In this document: in pieces, positions 47,024 to 59,390 of the stretch
Numbering within the stretch: the stretch's first letter is position 1
Layout: each line of letters begins with the position of its first letter
Assembly (NCBI GenBank): GCA_019096065.1
Contig: JAGUCH010000002.1
Location: 4,972,501-5,036,500, forward strand
Length of the DNA: 64,000 bases
DNA from: Paracyclopina nana
Lineage: Eukaryota > Arthropoda > Copepoda > Cyclopoida > Cyclopettidae
Direction of reading: 5' to 3'
Made by a program: the position numbers and the translations under genes
Notes under the pieces: generated by a model
What the model was told of the DNA's origin: nothing
The model's database searches: none
What the model saw: the letters and a program-made list of their open reading frames with translations, nothing else

Positions 47024-48666
47024 ATGCCCAAAAAACCAAACCCGCAAACATTAAAGCATTGCGCTTTGGTGGAATTGTCATTGAACTGCGAGTGGATTTG
47101 CTATGGATTCAAAAAGGGGTCAAAAGAGCTGGCAAAGTACATTCACGAAGAAGGTTTCATTCAAATTAAGGGGCCCTTTGTCGATTGGCCGAATAGTTTG
47201 CTTGAAGAATTGGCGAATGTCATATACTCCACCAGGTAAAGCAGTGATATAATCTTGATTGACTTCCTCATTTGTCCTCATTGCGCAGATCGGGACAGAA
47301 ACACTTGCTTCATCTCGTCATTCAGCCTCATATGAGCAACTTCAGCCTAAAGCTTCATGGTAGCACTCACTCAGCCATGACAATGCTGGAGACTAGATGT
47401 ACAGAGTCCCTGAAATGCCTTGAATTTACTCACAACAACAACCTGCCCCCTCAATACTTTAGCAACTTCCTTGGCTGCTTCAAAAATCTGACCAAGCTCA
47501 ATGTTTACGCTAGCATGGTTGATGACTGCAGTTTCATCGCAATTGGAGAAAACTGCTCGAAATTAGTCGAGCTCAATGCTGGCTCTACATGGATGACCAA
47601 CAACGGCCTCAAAGGGATGTCCATGGATGAGGTAATGGTGCCGTTTGGCAGCCTTTACAGACTGCCCAATTTGAGGCTCATTGATGTTTCTGAGACGAGA
47701 GTAACTCCAGAAGGACTCTCACTGTTCTTGGTATGCCATCCAGACCTCGTCAAGTTGGATCACAAAGAAAATTTTCACTCCTTCCGACTGGCCAAGACTC
47801 AATACTCTTGCAACAGTCAACAATTTTCTTTGAAGAGCTTGTCCTCCATTGACATGTACCTGTCTCCTGATGACTTTGAATTTGCATTGGATCATTGCCC
47901 TCTCGTGGAATCAGTTACAATAACCAGTGCAGGCCTGGCTAACGAAGATCTCTACAAATTGATGACTGTGAAAAATCTCACTCAGCTTCATTTGGGCAAC
48001 AAAAACAGCCTTAACTTTAATTTCTATGAGGGAGTGGCCCCAATTTTAAATGAGGTAGGCGGAAATCTAAAGAAACTAGTTCTAGAGGATTTCCATGAAG
48101 TGGATGTGGATTACATCGGAGAAAAATGCCCAATTGTCGAGCATTTGGCTCTGTCTGGAATAACAGCGTATGCTCCTGTGGGGAACAATTTCAAGCCTCA
48201 TTTTTTCACCAAATTAGCCAGTCTTGAGCTATGGAACAAGATCGGGCTTGATCATGAATTAGCAGTGAGCGGAAACGTTTTGATTCAGCTTCTCTACAGA
48301 GCTCCTTTGTCGTACTTGTTGCTACAGAGAATTGCTACCCTAACAGATGACTTATTTGCCTTGGTCCTTAGCTTGAACCCTCTGCTGACTCTCCGCAATG
48401 TGGTTATTGATTATTGTCACAATATCAGCGGAAAGGTGTTTTGGCAGCTTCTTGAGCAGCCCAACAACCTATCAGTGATGAGATGTTGGCACAACAAAAA
48501 TACCTCTGAAGCAGACAAAAATGCCATCAAAGCGGTCATCAAAGAAGAAAACTTACAGCTATACTGGGAGTGGTATCCTTATAACGAATACGAGGAACTG
48601 CTAGATGCTGGACAAATCCAATTAAGCGATGAAGAGGCTGACTCAGACGACGACGACGTTGGATAG
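47024..48666 (+). CDS. Leucine-rich-repeat protein (FBXL/ZYG11-like repeats)
   Basis: Two exons (47024-47235, 47289-48666) give 529 residues. Irregular cysteine-type LRRs run through the chain (LKCLEFTHNN, LTKLNVYASMVDDCSFIAIG, LVELNAGSTW, LRLIDVSETRVTPEGLSLFL, VESVTITSAGLANEDLYKL and more). The N-terminus has a short helical region (LVELSLNCEWICYGFKKGSK) that could be a degenerate adaptor-binding box, but no clear F-box or VHL box is seen. The end is acidic (DSDDDDVG). Proteins with this kind of repeat often bind substrates for cullin ligases; that role is inference. Its start lies 40 nt after the URAD stop. Confidence 0.75.
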
Positions 48667-48987
48667 ATAAAAATTGAACGAGTTAATTTGCGAATAAAGC
48701 TGATATTTTGAGTATGCATTTATCGAATCAATTGTAGAAGTACCTATTAAATCCACAAATTGTGTACCGAGGACAAGAAGCTAGATCTAACGAGTACTAA
48801 TTGGCGCTAACATCCTAAAAATAATGTGGCTATTTAGACCAATTTAAAGTTAACAGGCACAGAGTTTCCGTCCAAGCTATGCGCTCTGGATGCAGGTTAA
48901 AAACAGTTAAATTGCTCGCAAGAGAAATAAGTAACAGTTAGTAGCTGCTGCTGCGAGCTTATATTTTCGTGAATTGAACGACCAACA
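48667..48987. other. Intergenic between LRR and Asn-rich genes
   Basis: Short flank with a CGAATAAAGC poly(A)-type signal about 30 nt after the LRR stop. Nothing else. Confidence 0.4.
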
Positions 48988-51366
48988 ATGAGCTCAGAAG
49001 GGCTATCAACATTAACCTTTGGTCATAATTCCAAAACACCTTACGTGGATGGTAAGTTTTTAGAGAGCGCAATCTCACAGTAGTGACAATGACCTTCTCG
49101 TTTCAGCCAGATCTAACGACTACGGATGCACATTTTCATCAGTATCTTATGTCAGCTTTGTTCTTATTTTTATCAACACAATGATAAACGTTGCCAACGT
49201 CGTCAAGTAAGAATTTTTTTCTGCTCAATTAACTCATCATGAAAAGTGAATGCTAAGAATTTTGCTCTAAAGTAACTTAACGCAAAAACGCAATAGTAAA
49301 TCTGGAAAATGATAGAATGTCGACTCGACTTCAAATAAGAATACGCGGGCCAACCAATTTCCACGTGCAAATGAAAAAAAAGAACCACAAAAACAAGGGG
49401 CACCTAGGATGTTTTTTGAAAGGAATAATAAGGGTGCCATTTTTTCTCACATAGTCACAGGCATAGAAAGAAAAGACTGAAGAGCTATCTAGATGTCCGA
49501 AGCAGAGTTGCCCTGCAACACCGCGTCTTTGAGAATTTGAGCGTGGTGCGGGTGTAACACTAAAATTAAAAGATTATCTCACTTAGAGTTTTCATCCTGT
49601 ATGCAAGATGCATGGTTACGATGCCTTTTCTTGATTTAGAAGATCGCATTTTCGTATTTAGTCATGTTTCAACCTCTAGAATTGTTGCACGAAAATTAAC
49701 CTGTAACTAGAAACCAAACATGCTTAAACATGCTTAACTAAGTTACTCTTTTTCCTGAATCTGGTTGCTTATGACTGAGCTACGTTGTGACGGCTCTACT
49801 GGGTAAAGGCACCAGGGGCAAAGGCATTATGATTAAAGGCTCCCTGATAAAAAGCACGCTGCTTAAAGGCATAGTGGGCAAAAGCAACACTGGTAAAAGG
49901 CAACTTAACTAAAATGGCACTAAAAGAAAAAAGGGTTTCACAAATTTATTTGTCTGTTTGTAAAAAATCTGACAGCAGAATTAGCATTTGCGTCGACGTT
50001 TTTGGGAAATGATATTTGATTGGTCAATGTATGAAAGATCACAATTTTTGTGCTTAAGCTCACTATTTGAAGTGCTCTCAGTTGCGGGTAAGAAAACTTC
50101 TGAAGACTGGCAAACTTTGAATAGAACCAATTGAATTTCTTGACAGGGAATTTTATGCAATTTGACGTATTGGACATATTTGGCCATGAGGATTAAGGAA
50201 TCTTGGTTCATTACAAAAGAGCAAACTTAGGCAACCATAACTATCAAATGATCCAGTTTTGTGGCGTTAGAGTCATTTTTCCATCTACATGGCCATCTTC
50301 CTCAAAGATCACAATCACAAATAATAGTGGCCATCAGACAAGTTTTCCTGTCAAAATTAGCAAGTCAAGGCTGTCACAGATCATTTTCCTGAAGGTTTGT
50401 AGGTTGAACTTTTGAGCTAATGGCTTAAGCATGACATCATAGGCCACCAAATGCTTCACTTTGCCAATATGCTTTCCAGTTTTTGTCACTTTCTTCTCAA
50501 TCAAAAATTCATGATCAGGAATAACTTCCGAGGAAGACATTCTCTTCCACAGCAGTAAGTCCAACTGACAAAAACATACACAAATGCGGAAAATAGCACT
50601 GTTTTGCCGCCTAAAGTTTCCCTGATTTTCCGCAATTGTTATAACACGCGCGCGCATCTTCCCCACCTATTCATTATGAGTCACTCACCTTTATTGCTTA
50701 AATATTAAGGTGCCTTTGACAATTTGTGCCTTTAGCCAATGTTGCCTTTGCCCATTATGCCTTTTGTCAGAGCGCTTTTTATCAGGGAGCCTTTAATCAT
50801 AATGCCTTTGCCCTTGGTGCCTTTAGGCAGTATACCCGTTGTGACGTGACGAATTTTAGCATGAAATTAGTTTTGCAGTAATTTTGATTTCATATGTGTT
50901 GACCTTAATGAAAAATAACGAGTTCTTCACCTTAAAACCCTATTTTGACTGTTTTAGCAATAACAACAACAACAATAACAACAACAACAATAACCAAAAC
51001 AACAACAACAATAACAACAACAACAATCAGGGAATGATCATGAACATGGGGAGAGGCATAAATTTTGGAAAAGAAAATCAAGATCCCTGGTCTGTTGAGT
51101 ACTTGGGGCAGCTACACAAGAATAGTGACTTTCACTTAACTGATACGCCGAATTTAATGAAATCTTGGGTAGTGAACGTTATTTCAGAGTGGCCTGCTTG
51201 CAAAACTAGGATAGTCTGCAATTTATCCAAAAGGTATCAATTGTGAGCTAACTCATAATAAGAGCTAAAACATAAAAAAACTCCTTTCAGATTTCTCCAC
51301 AGATTCTCAACGCATTGCCAAGAATACTTAAAAAACGATCAAAGCGAGTGTCCATTGCTGTCATAA
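48988..51366 (+). CDS. One-pass membrane protein with a poly-Asn stretch
   Basis: Four exons (48988-49051, 49107-49206, 50958-51233, 51291-51366) give 171 residues. After a short hydrophilic N-terminus comes one hydrophobic segment (SVSYVSFVLIFINTMINVAN) and then a run of about 23 Asn and Gln residues. A C-terminal domain with conserved-looking Trp and Cys follows (WSVEYLGQL, WPACKTRIVC, CQEYL, ECPLLS). Hexapods have a little-studied family with the same hydrophobic segment followed by poly-Asn; membership is from recollection of that pattern. Intron 2 (49207-50957) is 1.75 kb because it hosts a transposon. Exon 3 starts inside the Asn run, so the splice is well supported by the codon join. 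Confidence 0.65.
49793..50836. mobile_element. Non-autonomous TIR transposon, 1044 bp, in an intron
   Basis: The ends are inverted copies over about 120 bp (CTGG/CTAAAGGCACCA, GGGCAAAGGCATTATGATTA, AAAGGCTCCCTGATAAAAAG). They are flanked by the 10-bp direct repeat CGTTGTGACG (49783-49792 and 50837-50846). The same AAAGGCA-motif design marks the element at 4924-5517. The interior has short minus-strand frames (about 50334-50540, MSSSEVIPDHEF) without recognised homology. The TSD length fits Mutator-like elements. Confidence 0.8.
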
Positions 51367-51814
51367 CGAACAACAAGCTAGTGAGGGCGCCATCACTAGC
51401 AAAAACAATAATTCGAATCCTGTTATTCCAAGCAATAAAGTGCCCAGTTGCGAAAAGCAACAAAGGAGGAGGAAAAATAGGGATGAGTCCTATGTGGACA
51501 AATCTAATATTATTTTATCAAAAAGACTACGATAAAAAAATATTTGAATTATAATTTTTCATTATCGGTCTTAGCTATAGTAGTTACACTGATCGAATTT
51601 TTGCGGATTGGAACTTCACCTTTCGAACTTTAACTGTCGAAATTTTGCAGATTCGAAGTTGAACAGATATACCTCAAGCACAGTTGTTGAAAGATAAATA
51701 GGATGATCCCATAAGCCCTTAGAGACGCTTTGCCGTAGACAGTAGTTAGAGGGGTAAAATGTCAAATGACGGAAATACAGCTTACCTCTAGATCCTTTAA
51801 TTTGCCAACATTTA
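51367..51814. other. Convergent intergenic region
   Basis: 3' flanks of the Asn-rich gene and the two-pass protein gene. Nothing recognised. Confidence 0.4.
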
Positions 51815-52763
51815 CTAACCCACAGTAAGATTGAGTTTTTCTTGGTATGACAAATATTTTCCAGTGTTATCATCATCCTGATGCGTGATGGTTTCTGTTT
51901 CAGAATCCGTATCGTCCTGGCTTGTAATAGCTTCAATCTCGCCACCATTTGTATCGAGAACAGTTTCAGACTCAGACTCAGAGTTGCTAGATTGGGCTTC
52001 GCTATCAGGTTCGTGGTTGGACTCGACAGCCACAACTTCTTGAACATGTTGAGAAACAGTTGATTCTGGTCGAGAATCTATTTCTGAATCTGATTCATCA
52101 ACCAATTCAGGCAAAATAGTTGCTTCCGAATCATAGTTGGGCTCTTCTGAGGAATTACCAATCGCACCTTCCATAGAGGTCATTGTGGTTTTTTCAGATT
52201 TTTCAACGACGAAAGGCTTTTCATCATCTTTGGGCGAACTTACGGTCACACTTTCGGAATGTTCGGAATTCATTTTGGTATTTTCGGGCAGCTCTTTGGC
52301 ATTTCTAGCAATGTCCTATTGAAATATTTAATCTTTTAATGCCATATTAATCATGATTAAGTAAAATACGAACGTTTTGATTTTCATGATGAGGGGGCAA
52401 AAATATCGTCTCAGTGGGGTGAATATGACTGATGTAGCACACGTTTCCAGCCTGTCCCGGTTGTTCGACATCTTGAGGGACACCGTTTGATTGTCGCCTA
52501 GGAACTGGAGAACTAAAACGAGCATTCTGAATGTAAGAGTTGTGGGGATCTGGAAATAGGATCCAAGCTGTTACAGCAGTGAAATATCCGAAAAGAGTAA
52601 TGGTCAAGCCGACAACCAAAAAAGTTTGCCAAATGGGCAAGCTTAACTTGTCAGATGGCTGCAAATTTTTAATCCAAACCCCTTCAAGAATCACCAAACT
52701 TCCGCCCAACAAAAAAAATATTGTCGCAGTTACATTAAGCGATCTCAAGATTAGCCCCTTCAT
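51815..52763 (-). CDS. Unrecognised two-pass membrane protein with acidic tail
   Basis: Two minus-strand exons (52374-52763, 51815-52315) give 296 residues. Hydrophobic segments lie at about 8-28 (LNVTATIFFLLGGSLVILEG) and 45-72 (WQTFLVVGLTITLFGYFTAV). The rest is polar, then strongly acidic and Ser/Thr-rich (SDSEIDSRPESTV, SESESETVLD, DSETETITHQDDD) and probably cytoplasmic and disordered. No family recognised. The intron join (HHENQN then DIARNAKELPEN) is inferred from GT-AG sites and phase. Confidence 0.6.
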
Positions 52764-53369
52764 TTTGGCATAAAAATAAACTTTACAGTTGCAACAGAAA
52801 ATGAAGGGTTTGCCGTAAAATTCAGGAAAATTGTGAGTCTGTCACTTTTTCATAGATAGAAAGTCCTCTAAAGCAGCCAACTGACGAGAATCACGAGATC
52901 ATATGGCTAGTGATTAACTGTCGCTTGCCGCAGACGCAACACTTGACCATGTTCAACTCAGAGATTCTGGCACACGTGTACAACTAATTCTTTAGGTACA
53001 ACTAGCATCTTTTCTACTTTCTAGCAACAAATTTGTTTATGCGTTTACTTTTATGGGCGTTATCGATTGTCACGTCTATAATATAGCCAGATTGCCAGAA
53101 AAAGCCAGAATGAAAAGTTGTAAACTTAAATAAACAGAAAGAAATATTCATTGAAAGCACGAGTGGGGTGTTCTATTTTATGAACTGAATGTACTCTGGT
53201 AAGTTTGACGCCGATTATCTGAATATCTTCTAAATAAAGTGTACTCTACTAAGTTGCTTTGAGTTACTTTATTAGATTGGTAGCTCTGTTCAAAGACAGA
53301 AGCAGTTCAAACTTGATCTCAATGCTCAACATGTCTGAGTACGCTGATGGCCGTTATGAATTCATCTTT

Positions 53370-55766
53370 TCACGATTGGCGCCTCATTTCGTGGACAACG
53401 ACATCCATTCTGCGTTGGCTCAGAGGCATCGGTACTGCATATTTCAAAAAGTCAGGTATGTTTTGCTGCTTCTGTTTCACATCTTTATCCTTCCAACCAT
53501 CTTTGTAATATCTGTCGAAAAACTCTCCTAATACTCGCGGATTTTGGACATTTTTCGTGAGAGGCTTCTCTGGTGTGATGTCAACTACTTTAGCTGCCTC
53601 GATTATGACGAGGTCTGGTTCACTTTTAGCTGTTGTTTGCTCGTGGGAAAAGGTGGGCTTATTGATCGCAGGATATGGCTTGAACACTTTAGCAGGAATT
53701 CGATGAGTTGTAGATTCATCCCCGGAGGATCCAAACTTGACTATAGCTAGCTCTTCTAGTGGCTTTGGTGCTGTAGTAGTAGTAGTTGTTGTGCCTGTTG
53801 TAGTTGAAGGTTGAGACGTTGTAGTCGTTGTGGTAGGCGTAGTTGTTGTAGTAGAAGCTGTGGTTGTTGGTTGCGTAGTGCTAGGTACAGAAATTGTGGT
53901 TGAAGTGCTAGAGCTTGTCTCACTTGATGTCGTACTTGGCTCAATTGTACTTGTTGGAGTGCTCATTGGGGTCGTAGTAGTAGTTTGAGTTGTAGTTGTT
54001 GTAGTAGTCGAAGTCGTGGTTGTGGGTGAGCTAGTTGTGGTAGATGGAATTGACGTAATTACTGTAGGAGCAAAGGTTGTAGTGGACTTGATGAAAAATG
54101 TTGGCCTTATGTTTGAGGCGAAAGATGCAGGATTCTTTTGAATGTACACTGGCTTGATCTTGGGTAGTCTTCCCACAGAATGATAAGTTGTCTCGGGATT
54201 AGCGTTGTAAGTTTCCCTTGTACCATTGGAAGGCTGAGAAAAGGGCCTTGAGGTTTTCCTCCGTTCTTTGAGTAACTTTAAGGTCCACGATTCGGTTGTT
54301 GTGGTCATTTCTTCCGTTTCGGATTCCGGAGTTGTTGTGGTAGCTTCGGTGGTTGTAGTTGATGGAGTCTTTTCCGTGGTGCTTGGCTTCAAATGAAGCC
54401 GATTGTAGAAAGGGTTCCTGTTGTAGTACACACTTTTGTATCTATATACTGGAGTTCTGGTCGTGGTGGCCTCGGCCAGGGAAGAATCCGGAGTTGTCAG
54501 CGCAAATCTTACTCTTTGATTGATTGGCTGAAGGTGAGATAGTGCCAATAATGGCTGACCTCGAATTCTTTGTGACAAATTGCGGATTCCTTTGAAAATC
54601 GGCTTAGTCGTTGTAGCAGCCTCAGTAGTTGATGTTGTGGTGGTTGTGGATGTTTCAGATGGAGTTTCTGGAGGCTCGAAACCTTGAGCTTCTATTTGGA
54701 CATCGGCTAAAGACAATCCTGGCTCTTCAGGATTTTTCCTTTCGACTTTGACTCTTTCGTCGCGAATGAGCGTGATTTGAGGCTTATTTCTCACTTCGAG
54801 CTGCTCAGGCTTGTCCAAAGCGTTATTGTTCTTAACCCAAAGTCGGAATTGTTCCAATTCTGAAAGCTGCAGCTCCTCGTTCTCCTTTCCCAAGGCAAGC
54901 GGAACTGGATTTTTTGGCACAGATATGACATTTCGGCCATCGTCCACGTTCACCTCAATATTGAGAGCATTGAAGAAATTTTCAGTCGTGGTCCTCCGAG
55001 TAGTTGTGGTAGCAGTGGTTGTCGAAGTTCTTCTTGTTGTCGCTATCGCAGTAGTTGTTGATATTGTTGTAGTTGGCCTTGTAGTTGTGGTTGTAGCGGG
55101 TCTCAAAGTGGACGTAGTTATATTTGTTTCTACTGGTGAGTAGCTCACATCTTCAACTAATTGCGGCATATTTGAGTTCAGTTTCGTGACAGGTCTGGTG
55201 GCAAAGACGCTCTTAGTATTTTGGACTGTTAACCTTGGCACTTGAGTTCGGGCATCGTCAGGATTGGCCACAGGCTGAGGGAAAGGCCGAGTCTGTCCAA
55301 AGGTATTTTGGGCACTGGAAAATCCGGAAGGAACAGTGTAGCTGTTTGAGCTGCCAGTCGGATATCTCGTTGAAAAGCCTGCATTGCTAGACGGGCGATA
55401 GCCTAAATTGGAAGGCTGTGAATATCCCCCCAGGTTGGAGGGTTGAATGTTTGTTGAGTATCCTTGATTCGTATTATATCTAGTGGGCCTCAGGGAGCTG
55501 GGATATCGATTGTTGTTGCTAGAAGAGCTTCCGCCTCCAAAAATCGACCATGGACTTGACGAAGATGGTGGCTGCTGGTAAGTGTTTTGGCTGGTAAATC
55601 CGTATTGTCCATTGCTGAAGCTCGGAATGTTGTACTGCCTACCATAGTTACTTTGTCCAGCAGCCAAGCCGATTGCAAAGACGGTGCACACGACACTTGG
55701 GCGCTTAAACAAAATGGTAAGAGGTAAAAATATGCTAAAATGGGTAGCGTCCTTTAAAGTTACCAT
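53370..55766 (-). CDS. Secreted Thr-rich mucin-like protein, ATG-only first coding exon
   Basis: The ATG (55764-55766) is the last codon of its exon. A 60-nt GT-AG intron (55704-55763) follows, and exon 2 (53370-55703) continues with RPSVVCTVFAIGLAAGQ. Together they make an ideal signal peptide of a 778-residue protein. Reading through without splicing gives a longer frame lacking this start. The mature protein begins with Tyr/Asn/Gln/Ser-rich sequence (SNYGRQYNIPSF), then has many Thr runs (TTTTTSTTE, TTTTPTTTTT) typical of O-glycosylated mucins or matrix proteins, broken by conserved-looking segments such as LEQFRLWVKNNNALDKPEQL. The C-terminus (VLGEFFDRYYKDGWKDKDVK, YAVPMPLSQRRMDV) is not repetitive and looks like a folded motif. 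Function unknown; cuticle or peritrophic matrix is a guess. Confidence 0.7.
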   Translation of the reverse strand: MVTLKDATHFSIFLPLTILFKRPSVVCTVFAIGLAAGQSNYGRQYNIPSFSNGQYGFTSQNTYQQPPSSSSPWSIFGGGSSSSNNNRYPSSLRPTRYNTNQGYSTNIQPSNLGGYSQPSNLGYRPSSNAGFSTRYPTGSSNSYTVPSGFSSAQNTFGQTRPFPQPVANPDDARTQVPRLTVQNTKSVFATRPVTKLNSNMPQLVEDVSYSPVETNITTSTLRPATTTTTRPTTTISTTTAIATTRRTSTTTATTTTRRTTTENFFNALNIEVNVDDGRNVISVPKNPVPLALGKENEELQLSELEQFRLWVKNNNALDKPEQLEVRNKPQITLIRDERVKVERKNPEEPGLSLADVQIEAQGFEPPETPSETSTTTTTSTTEAATTTKPIFKGIRNLSQRIRGQPLLALSHLQPINQRVRFALTTPDSSLAEATTTRTPVYRYKSVYYNRNPFYNRLHLKPSTTEKTPSTTTTEATTTTPESETEEMTTTTESWTLKLLKERRKTSRPFSQPSNGTRETYNANPETTYHSVGRLPKIKPVYIQKNPASFASNIRPTFFIKSTTTFAPTVITSIPSTTTSSPTTTTSTTTTTTTQTTTTTPMSTPTSTIEPSTTSSETSSSTSTTISVPSTTQPTTTASTTTTTPTTTTTTSQPSTTTGTTTTTTTAPKPLEELAIVKFGSSGDESTTHRIPAKVFKPYPAINKPTFSHEQTTAKSEPDLVIIEAAKVVDITPEKPLTKNVQNPRVLGEFFDRYYKDGWKDKDVKQKQQNIPDFLKYAVPMPLSQRRMDVVVHEMRRQS

Positions 55767-58700
55767 GCTTGGCTGTTGTTTACAGGCTGTTGCCGAATTC
55801 CAGACTGATATGCAACCATTATGCTGGAGACTTGTTTGTGTCGAAAAATCAAGATTATAATTGCCGTGTTGTTTTCGCAGAGGTCGGAGAGTTGTTTTTA
55901 TTGTCCTGACCATAAACCAACAACATCAACAACAACCCTGCTGCGCGTTAGTGAACTTGTACCTTAGCAGTATTTTATAGGGAGGTTGCGTGTTGCTACT
56001 CTTAGGTTTGCACGCTTTGCTCGCAACTTGCGAGCTCCGCATGCTAAGGATGGCGGAGTTTTCGCTTTGGATTTTAATTGAAAGCCTGCACTTTGTCCTT
56101 TGTCACAAGAAATTAGCACATGCCCTGCTAGATTCTTCAAATGTCACTTTCCCCATCACCACCACCACCTGCTTTGTTTCAGCCATCTTTTTCTGATCCA
56201 ATCTTAGATAATGGGGGATACCAAAAAATGCTTGATGACCTTATTTTAGATGTTGATGGGTGATAAGGCTCTTTTGTCTTTTCTTACGTCCTGGATAGTT
56301 CAACGTGTAACAAATTGTAGAGTTGTGATTTCTATCTCAATTGGATAACATGGTTTAAATAGCGAAGGCCAGACAAGAAAAAATGCATTCCTTTTGGCTT
56401 GATGTGCAGTAGCTAGCCAACAAACAATGGTGGATTTTTTGTTCTTAATTGACATGGAGCTGTCTGGTTTTCTTTTACGGTCAAAGAATTTGAAGGAAAA
56501 TGGTTAATAGACGTGTCAACCCTTTCTTAAGTCACACGCTAGACAACCTATTGTGAAATTCTTCAGGCTGGGATTTTGGTCAAATCAACTTGCGCAAATT
56601 GTTTCCCATTGCTGATAAGGAGATTTGCCAAATGGCCTGAGAAATGATGAAAAATTTACCGAATCATCTCAATAGCGCAATATCGTGGTGCAATGGTGAT
56701 TGACTTGAGAAATTCTTTTTACGCCAAATCATGTTTTTTAAATTGCGGTTCGGCAGATTGGCGACTTTTTCCTTCAATATTTTGAACATTCATTCTATGT
56801 TAGTGTCTTGCTCATGCCTTGTTTGGGTTGTTTGGGCACGTGCGCTTTACATTTAGTTTAATCTCCACATGAAATCTTGAGCGATTTGCTTTAAAGGGGA
56901 TTATTATTTGTACTCTGTTGGAAAGGCCTTCATTATCCTAATTTCTCGAATCGCCTTTCTGGCATCTCTGTATGGTTTTAATTTCGTTTCTGAGCCCCTG
57001 AGCAGCGCATTAATTGGTGTGCTATAACGCATTGTCATTTTTCTTTCGTAACCCAGTTATTGTAGATGACATGGCCCGTTTTTTGCAAGCATCATTCGTC
57101 AAAAGGATAAAAAAGCAACGATGCTTGCGACCTAGATAAGAAAAACTTCGTGGAATTGCTTTGAAGCATTGACTTGGTGAAAGTCGCGAGGAGGTCAAAA
57201 TTGCTGTCAAATTTCACGCACTCAGTCAACCATCGCTACACCATGATGAAAGCATTCCTCTGCGAGTCCTTGTCTCTAAATCAGGCCGTATGTAGGCTGG
57301 GCATATGCCATTGCTCAGTTGTACAATTCAAGCTCCACCACCCAGAATTGGGGTCGAATGATCAATCATGGACGACGCTGCAGTTTGAAAAATGCTGCAA
57401 ACTCTTCTACTTCCCTCATTACTCTGACAATTAGGTTGTAGAGGTGGGTAATTTGGACGCCCGCTCGCACCGTCTAATTTTCGGGTTTATGATGAAAACA
57501 AAACTTTATTGAGGAAACCACATCAAATTTTCGATTTCGAAATTGCTCTTGATAATGATGCAGATTTTGCCGTCTGCCTTTCTTAAAATTGCACGTGCTT
57601 CGCTTAGATGATCGTGTGGTTCCATTCCTGGAGATTAATGGAATCGCTTTTTTCGTCAGATAAATGTGGAGCATTTTTTGCTGCTCTGCGAATGACAAAT
57701 GGCAGCAAAAATCGGCCATTTTGCGGAATCTCTCTTGGTAACTCGACACGAGATTTAATTGAATTGCATTTAACCATCGTCCGGGTGGGACCGTAGCAAT
57801 GGCAAATTAAGCGTCTTTTCTCCGTCTCTGTCTGATCAAATATGAGATAGACATCTTGATTTCTTTTGAGCATGTCGGAATGACCAGACTTTCACAAGTT
57901 GGTAATTTCAGCTATTTCCGTCCGCCTGTCAATTGATTGGATTTGTCATCATAACCTGTGAATTCGCATTTGACGTATTTCCCACATGCATGGCTTCCAC
58001 GTGATTTTTCAGGGGGCAAATTCTGCTTTATTGACATGCCAGACAGACGAAGAGGAATCCTTGAGAGATCTAATTTTGGTCTTGAGCTTGCAAAATAAGC
58101 TAAGCTGAAAGTATTTCTAGGCCAATTGCTAATTCTTCTTGTTGGGACATATGTGGTGTCGAGCTGTCAGTTATTTTTGCTGCTTCGGTTTTTTTCTCTA
58201 AAGCAATCGTTTTTTTGGCTCATCCTCAACCGCAACATAATATTAGACAATGAAAACGTGTAATTTCAATACCACGTCTGGTCTAAAAAAACCTGATATT
58301 GCTTTGTTGTTTTCAGCACATTTTGAAGCTTGCACTTGAAGAAGGCAATTAAATCAATTTCTCCGCGCGCGTTGTGGAAACATAGTAATTCTTGTATATA
58401 GGCCATTTTTCGCCCGAGGGTTGCGTTTTTCCCAGTAGACATTGAGTAATGTGGGGGTCATCATGCGCATAGTACCTAGTGAAATTTACCCCCTATGCTT
58501 TTTTGTGAGCCACAGCATAGGAATGAAAAACAGGGCCCAACCCTTCCTATAGCTTTATTGTGCACAGTGGGAAAAGGTCTTCGCATACTTGAGCAAGTTA
58601 TGAGGTTGAGCTCCATGCTTCCTTAGTGTGCTTACATCCTTTCATCTTCTTAGCATAAACGATGAGATTGAGATTTTCAGCGCACAACTTTACCTCTTTT

Positions 58701-59228
58701 ACCGTGTGACGCGAAAATCTGCTAAAATGACATAAGCATCATTTTTCAACTAATCACATTTCTCTTGAACTTGGCATTTCCCGGTTGTAGATACTATTTT
58801 TGTACAGTTACAGTCCCCTTTTTCATTCTTTATGGTAATTTAATGTCTTTTGCCCTGATGATGAGCGCAATGTTGGAAAAAATGCTCTAAAACAAAGACG
58901 TTTTCCCCCCTCTTTGGAATGAAATGCTTGGCTTGTCTCGCGTTACTGTACCAATTTAAAACCTATTAAGAGCACATAACTGTCGATTATAAGACAAAGG
59001 CTTATACCAAAGTTTTTTGATAACATCTTCACCAAAAAACGAATGTTAGCGTATTTAGAAAAGACCTAAAAAGGATTTTTAATTTTAATTTTTTTTCGGG
59101 CAGTTTTAAATAAATATAAATTATTTATTTTTGCTTACTAAGTGTCAAAAAATGAATAAAGAAACTTAAGTTCGGTTTCATGTTAGCTGCAGTGGTTAAT
59201 ATTGCGGCGTCGAGTTGTACGTCAATAA
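55767..59228. other. Long gene-poor stretch
   Basis: 5' flank of the Thr-rich gene and AT-rich sequence with no recognised gene, RNA or strong repeat. Open frames here are short and lack coding character. Confidence 0.4.
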
Positions 59229-59390
59229 ATGGTGTCGCCGCGAACGCGACTTGAGGTTCAGTTCACCGTCAAGCGTTCAAGTCTCCAGGTCACTCAGATT
59301 GTAAAACTCTCGGCTCAAGTGGACTGTAGTAAACCAAATTGCACCTTTTTGCACCCTTTTGCCATTGGAGAAGAAAACTCCATTGTTAAG
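59229..59390 (+). other. Likely upstream exon of the secreted ZP-like gene
   Basis: An ATG-led open frame of 54 codons ends at a strong donor (GTTAAG|GTAAGA at 59390/59391). Joined to the acceptor at 60474, the frame stays open into the signal-peptide exon. It is either 5' UTR or an N-terminal extension. No homology recognised. Confidence 0.4.

Noticed and set aside
53544-53750. Plus-strand frame opposite the Thr-rich gene
   Set aside because: Shadow of the C-terminal part of the minus-strand coding exon.
57174-57873. Short frames on both strands in the 55.8-59.2 kb gap
   Set aside because: Mutually overlapping, no splice context, composition or domain to support coding.
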